A DNA stretch of 64,000 nucleotides from Pseudoxanthomonas sp. PXM02 (GCF_014851805.1 NZ_JACVAK010000001.1:1178001-1242000); one strand, 5' to 3'. Shown: positions 21,251-30,187, numbered from the stretch's first letter. Translations and numbers: made by a program. Notes: a model not told the origin generated them from the letters alone.

Positions 21251-23431
21251 TCAGGGCGCCAGCAGTTCGAACGGCACCGCGTCGCCGACCGCGCTGGACG
21301 GTGCGACCCACAGGTCGAACAGGCCGGTCTCGGCGACAGGACGGTTGTCGACGCCATGGAACTCGAAATCAGCACGCGCCAGCGTGAACTCGACGTACTG
21401 CGATTCGCCGGCAGCGAGCGCGATCTTGCGGAAGCGCTTCAGTTCGCGCACCGGACGCACGCGGCTGGCGGTACGATCGCGCAGGTACAGCTGCACGACT
21501 TCCTCGCCATCGCGCGTGCCGCTGTTGGTGATGCGCGTGCGGATGGTCAACGTGTCGTTCCAGCCCAGCGTCTGCGTATTCAATTGCGGCACGCCGTAGT
21601 CGAAGCGCGTGTACGTCAGGCCGTGGCCGAACGGGTACAGCGCGGCGTGGGTGACCTCGCGCCAGCGCGTCTGGAAGTAACGCGGCGTGCCCGGCACGTT
21701 GGGACGGCCGGTGGCGGGATGGTTGTAGAAGTACGGCTGCTGGCCGGCATCCTGCGGGAAGCTCACCGGCAGGCGCGCGGACGGGTTGTAGTCGCCGAAC
21801 ACGACGTCGGCGATGGCCGGGCCGGTCTGCGTGCCGAGGAACCAGCCCACCAGGATCGCCTGCGCCTCGCGCACCGCGCCGTCCAGCGCGAGCGCGCGAC
21901 CGTTGCGCAACACCACGACGACCGGCGTGCCGCTGGCGGCGACCGCCTCGGCCAGCGCCTGCTGCGCAGCGGGCAGCACGATCTGCGTACGCGACTGCGC
22001 TTCGCCGGAGAATTCGTGCGGTTCGCCTACCGCCAGCAGCACGACATCGGCCTCGCGTGCGGCCGCAACGGCGGCATCGATGCCACCTTCGATCGCGTCC
22101 TCGATGCCGCTGCCAGGCACGACGACCAGCGCGGTCGGATCGGCCAGCGCGGCGCGCACGCCGGTCTCCATGTCCACCATGCGCGAGGCGTCGCCGAAGA
22201 TGTTCCAGCAGCCACCCAGGTTGGCGGTGTCCTGCGCGAACGGTCCGATCAGCGCGATGCGCTGGCCGGCTTTCTTCAACGGCAACACGTCGCCTTCGTT
22301 CTTCAGCAGCACGATGGAGCGGCGCGCGCAGTCACGCGCCAGCGCATCGTGCGCGGCGATGTGCGACTGGTCGGCTTCGCGTTCGGCATCGAGGCAACGG
22401 TAGGGATCGTCGAACAGGCCGACCGCAGCCTTGACGTACAGCACGCGGCGCACGGCCTCGTCGACTTCGTCCATGCTCAGTCGGCCTTCGGCGACCAGCG
22501 TGGCAACGTGGCCGGCGTAGATGCCGCTCTGGAGGCTCATGTCGAGGCCGGCAGAGAGCGCTTTCTGTGCTGCGTCAGCTTCGTCGCTGGCATAGCCGTG
22601 CGCGATCAGTTCCAGGTCGGAGGTGTAGTCGGAGACGACGAAGCCTTCGAACTTCCACTCACCGCGCAGGATGTCGGTCAGCAGTTCGCGGTTGGCCGAG
22701 GCCGGCACGCCATTGATGTCGTTGAACGAGCTCATCAGCGTCAGCGCGCCGGCGTCGATGGCCGCCTTGAAGGGTGGCAGGTGCACATCGCGCAGCGTCT
22801 GCGGCGCCATGTCCACGAAGTTGTAGTCCAGGCCCGCGGAGATCGCGCCATAGGCGGCGAAGTGCTTCGGCGTGGTCAGCAGCGAATCGGCGGCGGTCAG
22901 GTCATCGCCCTGGAAGCCGCGCACGCGGGCGGCGGCGAATTCGCAGGAGAGGTGCACGTCTTCGCCGGAAGTCTCGGCCACCCGGCCCCAACGCTGGTCG
23001 CGTGCGATGTCGACCATCGGCGCGAACGTCCAATGGATGCCGGCGGCGGTGGCTTCCTTCGCCGTCGCGCGCGCAGTGCGCTCTGCCAGGTCGGGTTCGA
23101 AGCTGGCCGCTTCCCCCAGCGGGATCGGGAACACCGTGCGCATGCCATGGATGACGTCGGCACCGAGCAGCAGCGGAATGCCCAGACGGCTTTCCTCCAC
23201 GGCAATGCGCTGCGCCTCGCGGCCTTCGGCGGCACCCACGCCATTGAACAGCGCACCGACGCGGCCGCTGCGGATCTGCTCGCGTACCTGCTCGGCATCG
23301 CGCGCGAAGGTCTCCGGATTGACCTCGAAGGCGAACGGCCGCAGTGCGTCGGCGAAGGCGCCGAGCTGGCCGATCTTTTCCTCCAGCGTCATCTCGGCGA
23401 TCAGGCCCTCGATCCTTCGCTGATGCGGCAT
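21251..23431 (-). CDS. Beta-glucosidase, glycoside hydrolase family 3
   Basis: The product has 726 residues. The N-terminal (beta/alpha)8 domain contains GADVIHGMRTVFPIPLGEAAS and the nucleophile in FVVSDYTSD (D268). The C-terminal alpha/beta sandwich (from about 375) and fibronectin-III-like domain (from about 600) complete the BglX layout. It should release glucose, or a similar sugar, from the non-reducing end of beta-glucosides. E. coli BglX has a signal peptide, but none is visible here (it opens MPHQRRIEGLIAEMTLEEKI), so a cytoplasmic enzyme fed by the downstream MFS transporter is likely. A LacI-type operator 46 bp upstream suggests sugar-responsive repression. Confidence 0.9.
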   Translation of the reverse strand: MPHQRRIEGLIAEMTLEEKIGQLGAFADALRPFAFEVNPETFARDAEQVREQIRSGRVGALFNGVGAAEGREAQRIAVEESRLGIPLLLGADVIHGMRTVFPIPLGEAASFEPDLAERTARATAKEATAAGIHWTFAPMVDIARDQRWGRVAETSGEDVHLSCEFAAARVRGFQGDDLTAADSLLTTPKHFAAYGAISAGLDYNFVDMAPQTLRDVHLPPFKAAIDAGALTLMSSFNDINGVPASANRELLTDILRGEWKFEGFVVSDYTSDLELIAHGYASDEADAAQKALSAGLDMSLQSGIYAGHVATLVAEGRLSMDEVDEAVRRVLYVKAAVGLFDDPYRCLDAEREADQSHIAAHDALARDCARRSIVLLKNEGDVLPLKKAGQRIALIGPFAQDTANLGGCWNIFGDASRMVDMETGVRAALADPTALVVVPGSGIEDAIEGGIDAAVAAAREADVVLLAVGEPHEFSGEAQSRTQIVLPAAQQALAEAVAASGTPVVVVLRNGRALALDGAVREAQAILVGWFLGTQTGPAIADVVFGDYNPSARLPVSFPQDAGQQPYFYNHPATGRPNVPGTPRYFQTRWREVTHAALYPFGHGLTYTRFDYGVPQLNTQTLGWNDTLTIRTRITNSGTRDGEEVVQLYLRDRTASRVRPVRELKRFRKIALAAGESQYVEFTLARADFEFHGVDNRPVAETGLFDLWVAPSSAVGDAVPFELLAP

Positions 23432-23476
23432 GTAAGCGGTCCTCCCGGGAACGCGGGTGTTACGGGGGAGCCATTA

Positions 23477-23490
23477 TGAAAACGTTTACA
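23477..23490. promoter_or_regulatory. LacI/GalR-type operator upstream of beta-glucosidase
   Basis: TGAAAACGTTTACA is a near-perfect palindrome with the central CG typical of LacI/GalR-family operators (12 of 14 positions symmetric). It lies 46 bp upstream of the beta-glucosidase ATG and 71 bp from the end of prlC. Its regulator is not in the window. Confidence 0.65.
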
Positions 23491-23561
23491 GTCAGGGTCA
23501 AACCCGTCACCACGACGCCCCAGGCGCCGACCGGAAGCTGCGCGAGGGACGGTTTAGGGCC

Positions 23562-25589
23562 TCAGCCGGCCATGCCGGCGTGCCGCAGCAGCGCGTCGAT
23601 CCTTGGTGCCCGGCCCCGGAACGCACGGAAATTCTCCGCCGCGCTGCGGCTGCCGCCGCGGGCCAGCACCTCGTGGCGGAAGCGGGCGCCGGTTTCAGCC
23701 ACCTGCGCCGGGGCCTCCTCGAACGCCGCGTACGCATCGGCGCTGAGCACCTCGGCCCATTTGTAACTGTAGTACCCCGCCCCGTAGCCGCCGGCGAAGA
23801 TGTGGCTGAACTGGTGCGGGAAGCGGTTGAACGCCGGCGGGATGTTCACCGCCACCTCATCGCGCACGCGATCCAGCAGCGCCAACACGCTGTCGCCCGC
23901 CGCGTCGAAACTGCTGTGCAACTGCATGTCGAACAGGCCGAACTCGAGCTGGCGCACGGTGATCATGCCGCTCTGGTAATTCTTCGCCGCGACCATCCTG
24001 TCGAACAGCGCACGCGGCAACGGTTCGCCGGTATCCACGTGCGCGGTCATCGCTTGCACGCGCTCCCACTCCCAGCAGAAGTTCTCCATGAACTGGCTGG
24101 GCAACTCGACGGCGTCCCACTCGACGCCATTGATGCCTGCCACGCCGAGCTCGCCGATCCGGGTCAGCAACTGGTGCAGGCCATGGCCCATCTCGTGGAA
24201 CAGCGTGGTGACGTCGTTATGGCTGAAGGTCGCCGGCTTGCCGTCCTGGCCCTTGCCGAAGTTGCAGACCAGATACACCAGCGGCGTCTGCGTGCCACGC
24301 GCAGTGTCGCGCCGGTTGCGGCAGTCGTCCATCCAGGCCCCGCCGCGCTTGCCTTCGCGCGCATACAGGTCCAGATAGAACTGTCCGACCAGGGTGCCGT
24401 CGCCATCGACCAGGCGATAGAAACGCACATCCGGATGCCACGTCGGCGCAGCATCCTGCTCCACGCGCAAACCGTAAAGGTCGCCGATCACGCCGAACAG
24501 GCCGCCGAGCACCGCCGGCTCGGTGAAGTACTGCTTCACCTCCTGCGCGGAGAAGCTGTAACGCGCCTGCTTGAGCTTTTCGCTTACGTAGGACAGATCC
24601 CAGGCCTCGACCGTGTCCAGGCCAAGTTCGCCGCGTGCGAAGGTTTCCAGCTCCGCGCGGTCACGCTGCGCATGCGGCTTGGCGCGCGCGGCGAGGTCAC
24701 GGAGAAAGTGCAGGACTTCATCGGGCGTGTCGGCCATCTTGGTCGCCAGGGAATACTCGGCGTAGCTGGCGAAGCCCAGCAGCGCGGCGAGTTCGGCGCG
24801 CAGCGCGAGAATGCGATCGATCAGCGCAGAGTTGTCGAGTTCCTCGTTGCCGCCCAGTTCCGAGGCGCGCACTGCGTTGGCGTGGTACAGCGTCTCGCGC
24901 AGCGCGCGGTCATCCGCATACGCCTGCACCGGCAGATAGCACGGCATCTGCAGGGTGAACTTCCAGCCCGGCTCGTCGTCGGCCTTCGCCGCCGCACGCG
25001 CAGCGGAGACGACGTCCGGCGGCAGGCCGCCGAGGTGCTGCTTGTCCTTGATCCAGAACTCGTACTCGTCGGTGGCGTCCAGCACGTTCTGCGAGAACTT
25101 CGCCGACAGCCCGGAAAGCTCTTCCTTCACCGCAGCGAAGCGTGCCTTCTGTTCGTCCGGCAACTCGGCGCCGCCCAGGCGGAAATCGCGCAGGGCGTTG
25201 TCCAGCACCTTGCGACGCGCTTCGTCGTACTGCGCCGCTTCCGGTGCGTCGGCGAGTGCGCGGTACTGCCGGTACAGCGCCAAGTTCTGGCCGAGCGCGG
25301 CCCAGAAGCGCGTCACCTTCGGCAGCTGCGCGTTGTAGGCCGCGCGCAGCACCGGCGTGTTCACCACCGCTTCCAGATGGGTCACTTGGTTCCAGGCACG
25401 CGCAAGCCGCTCGGTGGCGTCATCGAGAGGTACGACGAACGTCTCCCAGCTGACGGGCACCACACCCTCGGCCGCTCTTGCCGCTGCCTCAGCTTCGGTC
25501 AGCAACTGATCGATCGCGGGCGCGATGTGCTCGGGACGGATCGCATCGAAGCGCGGCAGACCGGAGAAATCGAGCAAGGGGTTGGTCAT
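23562..25589 (-). CDS. prlC: Oligopeptidase A, M3 metallopeptidase
   Basis: The product has 675 residues. It is a cytoplasmic zinc peptidase that degrades short peptides, including cleaved signal peptides. The zinc motif HEMGH is at residues 465-469, followed by the glutamate-bearing helix typical of M3 enzymes. The N-terminus MTNPLLDFSGLPRFDAIRPE matches OpdA/PrlC, and the length matches (about 680). The related dipeptidyl carboxypeptidase Dcp is a less likely alternative. It is monocistronic, divergent from the GNAT gene across 250 bp. Confidence 0.9.
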   Translation of the reverse strand: MTNPLLDFSGLPRFDAIRPEHIAPAIDQLLTEAEAAARAAEGVVPVSWETFVVPLDDATERLARAWNQVTHLEAVVNTPVLRAAYNAQLPKVTRFWAALGQNLALYRQYRALADAPEAAQYDEARRKVLDNALRDFRLGGAELPDEQKARFAAVKEELSGLSAKFSQNVLDATDEYEFWIKDKQHLGGLPPDVVSAARAAAKADDEPGWKFTLQMPCYLPVQAYADDRALRETLYHANAVRASELGGNEELDNSALIDRILALRAELAALLGFASYAEYSLATKMADTPDEVLHFLRDLAARAKPHAQRDRAELETFARGELGLDTVEAWDLSYVSEKLKQARYSFSAQEVKQYFTEPAVLGGLFGVIGDLYGLRVEQDAAPTWHPDVRFYRLVDGDGTLVGQFYLDLYAREGKRGGAWMDDCRNRRDTARGTQTPLVYLVCNFGKGQDGKPATFSHNDVTTLFHEMGHGLHQLLTRIGELGVAGINGVEWDAVELPSQFMENFCWEWERVQAMTAHVDTGEPLPRALFDRMVAAKNYQSGMITVRQLEFGLFDMQLHSSFDAAGDSVLALLDRVRDEVAVNIPPAFNRFPHQFSHIFAGGYGAGYYSYKWAEVLSADAYAAFEEAPAQVAETGARFRHEVLARGGSRSAAENFRAFRGRAPRIDALLRHAGMAG

Positions 25590-25839
25590 GGGAACACCTG
25601 AAGGGGACGTTGTTCGTGCGGGCCACGGGCACGCGGGGATGGCGGCATGCGCGAGCGCTGGATCGGCAGAAACATGGGGGCGCCGGGAACACCCGCAAAG
25701 GCCGCCCGCCCATTTTACTGGCGCAACCTACCGGGGGCGACCGAGCACCGGGCAAGCCGCAGGCGAAGCCCGCCCCGGCATGCGCCGGATATGGCGTATA
25801 ACCGGCTTCCAGTATTCCGCCTTCAGGCAATGAGGCGCC

Positions 25840-26448
25840 ATGGACATCTCACGCGCAACGCTATCCGACCTGAACCAGGCCGTGGACCGGCTGACCCACG
25901 CCTTCGCCCACGATCCCATCACGGGCTTCCTGCTGCAGGACGGTCCCACGTATCCGGGACGCCTGGCGCAATTCTTCGCACTGCTGATGCGGGCGCGCCT
26001 CGCGCTCGGGATGCCCGTGCTGGTGGCGCGCGACGGCGAAACGGTCCACGGCATCGTGATGGGCAACATCCCCTCGCCTCCCGCATGGCCCGCCGACATT
26101 GCCCAGGAGTGGGAGAACTTCGAGAAGGCCGTCCCCGGCATGGTCGATCGGCTGGCGATCTACGAAGGGCTCGCGGCGCAGTTCGCGCCCGCCGCGCCGC
26201 ACTACTATCTCGGCGTCATCGGCGTCGATCCTGCCCTGCATGGCCAAGGCATCGGCCTGCGCCTGATTTCATCGTTCTGCGCCCTGTCCGAAGCCGATGG
26301 TCTCTCCCATGGCGTGTACCTGGAGACCGGAGAGCCGTCGAACGTGCGGTTCTACGAACGCGCAGGCTTCGTCGAAGCCGGGCGCGGGACGATGGGAGAC
26401 GCGACGCTGTGGTGCATGTACTTGGCCCATGGCCGAACTGACGTCTGA
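25840..26448 (+). CDS. GNAT family N-acetyltransferase
   Basis: The product has 202 residues. The acetyl-CoA-binding region reads LGVIGVDPALHGQGIGLRLI (about 128-147), with the QGIG loop, followed by YLETGEPSNVRFYERAGF, the C-terminal GNAT motif. The substrate is unknown. The 250-bp gap before it has a TATAAC near 25798 that could be its -10 box; nothing else is evident there. An unrecognised gene follows 24 bp later. Confidence 0.85.
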   Translation: MDISRATLSDLNQAVDRLTHAFAHDPITGFLLQDGPTYPGRLAQFFALLMRARLALGMPVLVARDGETVHGIVMGNIPSPPAWPADIAQEWENFEKAVPGMVDRLAIYEGLAAQFAPAAPHYYLGVIGVDPALHGQGIGLRLISSFCALSEADGLSHGVYLETGEPSNVRFYERAGFVEAGRGTMGDATLWCMYLAHGRTDV

Positions 26449-26472
26449 AGCGTGCAACGAGCGAGTAAACGC

Positions 26473-26946
26473 ATGCGTCCGACACTCCCGCTGTCCACAT
26501 GGATAATCGCCGTCGACCTGGATGCCACGCGATCGATCAGGCGCCAGGGCGGACATCCTGCCGAGGAGTGCCTTTGCGCGGATTGCATGACCTGGAAGCG
26601 CGTAGCTGCCAAGGCGCTTCCATCCGGACTCGACGAGCAACTGAAGAGGCTCGGCATCGAAAAGGACAAGCCGACGGATCTTTACGTGTACGGCCGGCAC
26701 GAAGGCAGACTGGACTTCCGCGTCATGTTCCATGTCGTCGGTAAGATCCTGTCCGGCGCTTCACCTTGGCTGCAGGGCTCCGATGAAGGTCGGATGCACA
26801 ACTACCATGTCGTGCAATCCGAGCCCACCTGGGTCGGCCTCAGGGTATCCAAGGCGTGGGACTCGTTCGAGTACGCACCCCACGTGGAGAAGGACGTGCA
26901 GAGCGATGTCGTGTGTATCGATTTCCGCCTTCAGGTGCTTGTTTAG
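26473..26946 (+). CDS. Hypothetical protein
   Basis: The product has 157 residues from the ATG at 26473; a GTG at 26452 would add seven residues. It has a CLCADC segment near residue 32 and a conserved-looking core (DLYVYGRHEGRLDFRVMFHVVGKI). No membrane segment or signal peptide is visible. I do not recognise the family. It is the last chromosomal gene before the prophage and precedes the tRNA-Lys terminator, which points the other way. Confidence 0.6.
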   Translation: MRPTLPLSTWIIAVDLDATRSIRRQGGHPAEECLCADCMTWKRVAAKALPSGLDEQLKRLGIEKDKPTDLYVYGRHEGRLDFRVMFHVVGKILSGASPWLQGSDEGRMHNYHVVQSEPTWVGLRVSKAWDSFEYAPHVEKDVQSDVVCIDFRLQVLV

Positions 26947-26973
26947 ACAGTCGAGCGGCGCGATGGCTGAAGC

Positions 26974-27000
26974 AAAAAGGCCGACTGCGAAAGTCGGCCT
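26974..27000 (-). terminator. Rho-independent terminator of the tRNA-Lys gene
   Basis: Read on the minus strand, AGGCCGACT and AGTCGGCCT form a 9-bp stem around a 5-nt loop, followed by TTTT. It lies 17 bp beyond the 3' end of the tRNA-Lys fragment and belongs to the original host tRNA transcription unit. Confidence 0.8.
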
Positions 27001-27017
27001 AGATGAATGATCCGTAG

Positions 27018-27065
27018 TGGTGGGCCGTGAAGGATTCGAACCTTCGACCAAAAGATTAAAAGTCA
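27018..27065 (-). other. Prophage attachment site: 3' part of tRNA-Lys(UUU)
   Basis: On the minus strand this reads as the 3' half of a tRNA: anticodon loop CTTTTAA (anticodon UUU at 27060-27058), variable loop, a perfect T-arm (GAAGG TTCGAAT CCTTC), acceptor strand ACGGCCC, discriminator A and CCA. The 5' half is absent. Beyond 27065 the sequence fits no anticodon-stem partner, D-arm or acceptor strand. This is the signature left when a phage integrates at a tRNA 3' end: the intact gene is rebuilt at the other junction, here expected to the right of base 64,000 next to the integrase. The att core is at least these 48 bp. Confidence 0.85.
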
Positions 27066-27288
27066 CCTAAATTTAGCCGGCACAACAAGCACTTAGGACC
27101 GCGAGTTTTACCGGTTTGAGCCTGTGAAACGCGCGACACACCGTGCACGGGCCACCCAATTTACCGATCCCAAAGGGGGTCGAGTGGCTGTGCGCCGCCC
27201 TGAATGGTGCACAACAACTCGAGCCTTTTTGACAGATCGTCCACCGGCGAATTTTTACGGTCACCGCACCTCATAGCGAGCGTGACGT

Positions 27289-27582
27289 GTGGCTGGGTAC
27301 CGACCTCTTCCCCCGGATTTTTCGTGGCGTGACGATGGTGATCGATACACGCTGTGCATAGGCAAAGAGCCGATTGCGCAGGTGGCGCCCCGCCGCATGG
27401 GGTGGGTCGTAAGCATCCTGTTCTCGGCGCACGGGGAGGCCGCGTTCCGCGTCTCCGTCCAGTCCCTCGATCACGGGAGGGGCTGGGTGACGCGGTGGGC
27501 TTGGCAGCGCCTTGAGGCCCTCACCAAGTTCTATGGCGCCAAACTCGCTCGCGCTCCGCACTCCTCGCGGACCGCGTCTTAG
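27289..27582 (+). CDS. Hypothetical prophage protein
   Basis: The product has 97 residues from a GTG. It is basic and tryptophan-rich (PDFSWRDDGDRYTLCIGKEPIAQV; VTRWAWQRLEALTKFYG) and soluble. No family is recognised. A possible promoter upstream has TTGACA at 27229-27234 and a poor -10 (TTTTTA) at 27252-27257. It is the first gene inside the attachment site. Confidence 0.55.
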   Translation: MAGYRPLPPDFSWRDDGDRYTLCIGKEPIAQVAPRRMGWVVSILFSAHGEAAFRVSVQSLDHGRGWVTRWAWQRLEALTKFYGAKLARAPHSSRTAS

Positions 27583-27593
27583 CCGGAGCCAAC

Positions 27594-27824
27594 ATGGTTG
27601 AGAAGCGGCTCATCTGGGACTTACAAGCATGGGACGCCTTCAAGCTGGAGGTGCGTAGACTCCACGCCCATGGCATCCGCGGTGACGCTCTTTGGAAGCG
27701 CGTGGAGCAGGCATTCGTTCCGCTCTATGCCTCCGCCGATCCGAAAGATCATGCGCAGGTGTACGAGGATGCCATGCGATACCTGGTCGCCTGCGGGTAC
27801 CTCCCCCCGTCTATGGCCCCGTAG
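27594..27824 (+). CDS. Hypothetical prophage protein
   Basis: The product has 76 residues from ATG, 11 bp after the previous gene. It is a small, soluble, mostly helical protein (LIWDLQAWDAFKLEVRRLHAHGI) with no recognised motif. It is probably co-transcribed with its neighbour. Confidence 0.5.
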   Translation: MVEKRLIWDLQAWDAFKLEVRRLHAHGIRGDALWKRVEQAFVPLYASADPKDHAQVYEDAMRYLVACGYLPPSMAP

Positions 27825-27866
27825 GCCATCACGCTATGAAGACCCCCCGCATCCGATAGTTGGCCC

Positions 27867-28295
27867 ATGCTCACCGTCGACCAGGTCACCATCCGCCTGA
27901 ACGAAGCCGAGGCCGCCATCCGGGACGGCCAAATTGGCAGCAACCCTCATGAATTCATCGAGACGCTCTGGGCTCAAGTGCTCGAAGAGTGTCCTCCGGA
28001 GGCTCGCATTGGCGCGTATCAGCGGCTTTTGGGGCTGAGTGAACTGCTCGGTATCCGGCACACCAGCGTGCCCGAAGAAAGGCTGGCCGGACCGCAGTGG
28101 GACATGTTCTTGGCTGCCTTGGAAGAGCTGCCCGACGCCAGGGAAGACGAGCTGATCTTCTGGCGTGCGATCGACCACGCCAAAGCGCCTTTATTCGATG
28201 GGGTGACCGAGGAAGATGGCGCGATCATCGAGACCGCTGTACAGGCGGAGCTGAACCGCCGCGGCCTGGCTACGCCGGGCGACTTCGAACCCTAG
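27867..28295 (+). CDS. Hypothetical prophage protein
   Basis: The product has 142 residues. It is acidic, helical and soluble, with no membrane segment and no motif I recognise (TIRLNEAEAAIRDGQIGSNPHEFIETLW near the start). It follows the previous gene by 42 bp on the same strand. Its end overlaps the end of the convergent minus-strand gene by 4 bp. Confidence 0.55.
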   Translation: MLTVDQVTIRLNEAEAAIRDGQIGSNPHEFIETLWAQVLEECPPEARIGAYQRLLGLSELLGIRHTSVPEERLAGPQWDMFLAALEELPDAREDELIFWRAIDHAKAPLFDGVTEEDGAIIETAVQAELNRRGLATPGDFEP

Positions 28296-28579
28296 GCAGG
28301 CGGCTTACCGGAGTTCTCGAGGAGCCACCGAATGACATCTTCGGGGCTATCGCCATCTTGCAACCGCCGGTAGACCTTCGCTCGCTCCTTCCGCGTCAGC
28401 TGGCGCCCCAGCAGTTGGCCCAACTGCACCACGCGCAACGCTGGCCGAATACGATGGATCACAAAGCTGACGTCGTCCTCCGATGTGATCCCGCGTTTTC
28501 GGAGGAAGGCAATAAGGTCCCGCTCCAACGGGGTAAGCTTTCCGAGGGTTAGCTCGCTGTCGTCTTCTAGGTCGTTCAT
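28292..28579 (-). CDS. Hypothetical prophage protein
   Basis: The product has 95 residues. It is charged and helical, with LTPLERDLIAFLRKRGITSEDDV and RKERAKVYRRLQDGDSPEDVIRWLLEN, which could be DNA- or protein-binding helices, but no clear helix-turn-helix is visible. It is divergent from the SRAP gene (46 bp) and convergent with the gene on its other side. Confidence 0.5.
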   Translation of the reverse strand: MNDLEDDSELTLGKLTPLERDLIAFLRKRGITSEDDVSFVIHRIRPALRVVQLGQLLGRQLTRKERAKVYRRLQDGDSPEDVIRWLLENSGKPPA

Positions 28580-28625
28580 TCGTCGCAGGATAGCCCGTCC
28601 TCGTTTACGCCGTGAGACACGTCAT

Positions 28626-29567
28626 ATGTGCTACTCCGCCCAGATCAAGTCCGACTACAACAAGTTCCTGCGCCACAACGGCCCGGTGATGGATCTGAAG
28701 GCGTTCGCGGCCCTGTGGCTGCGAGAGAACGGGTTGGAGCGGGAGAAAGTGCCCAAGGGCGTGATCGATACGGTCGGCCCGCTGCTACCGCCCGAGGTGC
28801 GTGCCGCGTTCGACGACCGCTTCGCCGCTGACGAGGCCGAGTGGCAGGCGGCAATCTTCAAGCAGGCCAAGCGCAAGGCCGACAATGAGCGGAAGCTGCA
28901 GACCAAGGTCACGAAGGCCGCCAGCGAGCACGTCCGCATCGCCGGCAACAAGATCGAGCAGCTGAAGGGCTGGATTGCGGATCTGCACCGCACTGAACTC
29001 AAGGCCCGCGACTGGCAGTTCTTTCCGCAGTGGTGGGTGCCGGTGATCGTGCGCGAGGGTGATGACTACGTGGTGCGTCCGATGCGCTACCAGCTGCGCC
29101 AGCCCGGCATGCCGGCGTCGAGCGATTTCACGCGCAAGGGCGAGATGAGCGGGACCTACAACGCGCGCCGCGACAATCTCGAGCGCTTCTGGCGCCACCA
29201 GTTCGGCTACACGCACGGCCTGATGGTGATCGACGAGTTTTGGGAGAACGTCGACAAGCCAGGCGGGGGCAGCCAGCGCATCAAGTTCCGCCCCAAGGCT
29301 GGCGAACCGATGCTGGTCGCCTGCCTCTGGGCGAACTGGACTGACCCGGAGGGCATTGAGCCCGACATGCCCTGCTTCGCCGCGATCACTGACGAGCCGG
29401 AGCCGGAGGTCGCCGCAGCTGGCCACGACCGTACCATCATCAACATCAAGCCCGAGCACGTCGAAGCTTGGTTGAGCCCGGACCCTGCTAACTTGCAGGC
29501 GCTCTACGACATCTTCGACGACAAGCAGCACCCCTACTACGAACACCAGATCGCGCAGGCCGCATAA
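28626..29567 (+). CDS. SRAP (SOS response-associated peptidase; YedK/HMCES-like) protein
   Basis: The product has 313 residues beginning MCYSAQ, which places the catalytic Cys at position 2 after Met removal. Other family marks are TYNARRDNLERFW (compare INARxET), MVIDEFWENV (active glutamate region), EPMLVACLW, and HDRTIINIKPEHVEAWL with the conserved His. YedK/HMCES proteins form a stable DNA-protein crosslink with abasic sites in single-stranded DNA. This version is longer than YedK (about 222) because of a charged, lysine-rich helical insertion near residues 55-120. The ATG at 28626 is fixed by the need for Cys2. The next gene starts 2 bp after the stop. A role in shielding phage DNA is inference. 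Confidence 0.85.
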   Translation: MCYSAQIKSDYNKFLRHNGPVMDLKAFAALWLRENGLEREKVPKGVIDTVGPLLPPEVRAAFDDRFAADEAEWQAAIFKQAKRKADNERKLQTKVTKAASEHVRIAGNKIEQLKGWIADLHRTELKARDWQFFPQWWVPVIVREGDDYVVRPMRYQLRQPGMPASSDFTRKGEMSGTYNARRDNLERFWRHQFGYTHGLMVIDEFWENVDKPGGGSQRIKFRPKAGEPMLVACLWANWTDPEGIEPDMPCFAAITDEPEPEVAAAGHDRTIINIKPEHVEAWLSPDPANLQALYDIFDDKQHPYYEHQIAQAA

Positions 29568-29569
29568 CG

Positions 29570-30154
29570 ATGAGCAACGAAAAACCCACGGACGATCCGC
29601 AAGCGTTCATGGATGCCGAGGAGGTGGACACCAATCCGGGCGGTGATCGACCGGCCGAGCTACTGGGTATCTGCTTCGGCGACCTCGTCCCCAGCCTACC
29701 GTGCGTGCTCGTCGGCCTGCAGGTGCGCCTAGTGGCCACGGATGGGACCGTGCGCGAGGGCGAGCGCGACCCGATCATGATCCACTACTCTGTTCTCGCC
29801 GATCTCCGGGACAACCTCCCGCGGCTGCTGGAGCACATGAAAGCGGAAGGATCCAACGTCGATCGCATGGACCCGCCGAGGTCACGCTTGCCAGCTTGGA
29901 ACGAGGGACCCCGCTTCAAAGGCCCGATGGACATGCGCGCCTTTTGCACGGGCTTCGGCTTCTTCGAGGATACGTTGCCAGCCCAGGGCGCCGCGATGGC
30001 GTACATCGAACTGCGCGACGAGGCGAGGCAGGAGACAACCGGGGGGCGGTACATAATCCCGCACCGCGCTCTGCTCCAGCTGCAAGAGGTTCTGCCAAAG
30101 GTGCTGCGGAAGATGGAACAGAAAGGCCACGCTGAACGAGCGCGCGTCCACTGA
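29570..30154 (+). CDS. Hypothetical prophage protein
   Basis: The product has 194 residues and starts 2 bp after the SRAP stop, so it is in the same operon. It is acidic at the N-terminus, with IHYSVLADLRDNLPRLLEHM and IIPHRALLQLQEVLPKVLRKM as two similar helical segments, possibly an internal repeat. No family is recognised. Linkage to SRAP suggests a shared accessory role but nothing more specific. Confidence 0.6.
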   Translation: MSNEKPTDDPQAFMDAEEVDTNPGGDRPAELLGICFGDLVPSLPCVLVGLQVRLVATDGTVREGERDPIMIHYSVLADLRDNLPRLLEHMKAEGSNVDRMDPPRSRLPAWNEGPRFKGPMDMRAFCTGFGFFEDTLPAQGAAMAYIELRDEARQETTGGRYIIPHRALLQLQEVLPKVLRKMEQKGHAERARVH

Positions 30155-30187
30155 CCCGCATCATGGCAGCCGGACGCTCTAGCTTTC

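Noticed and set aside
27018-27095. Complete tRNA-Lys gene at the left junction
   Set aside because: Only the part from the anticodon loop to CCA is present. The anticodon stem cannot close and no D-arm or 5' acceptor strand follows.
27073-27264. 63-codon minus-strand frame inside the left prophage end
   Set aside because: No ribosome site, Cys/Arg-rich composition without a family match, and it starts inside the probable promoter region of the first prophage gene.
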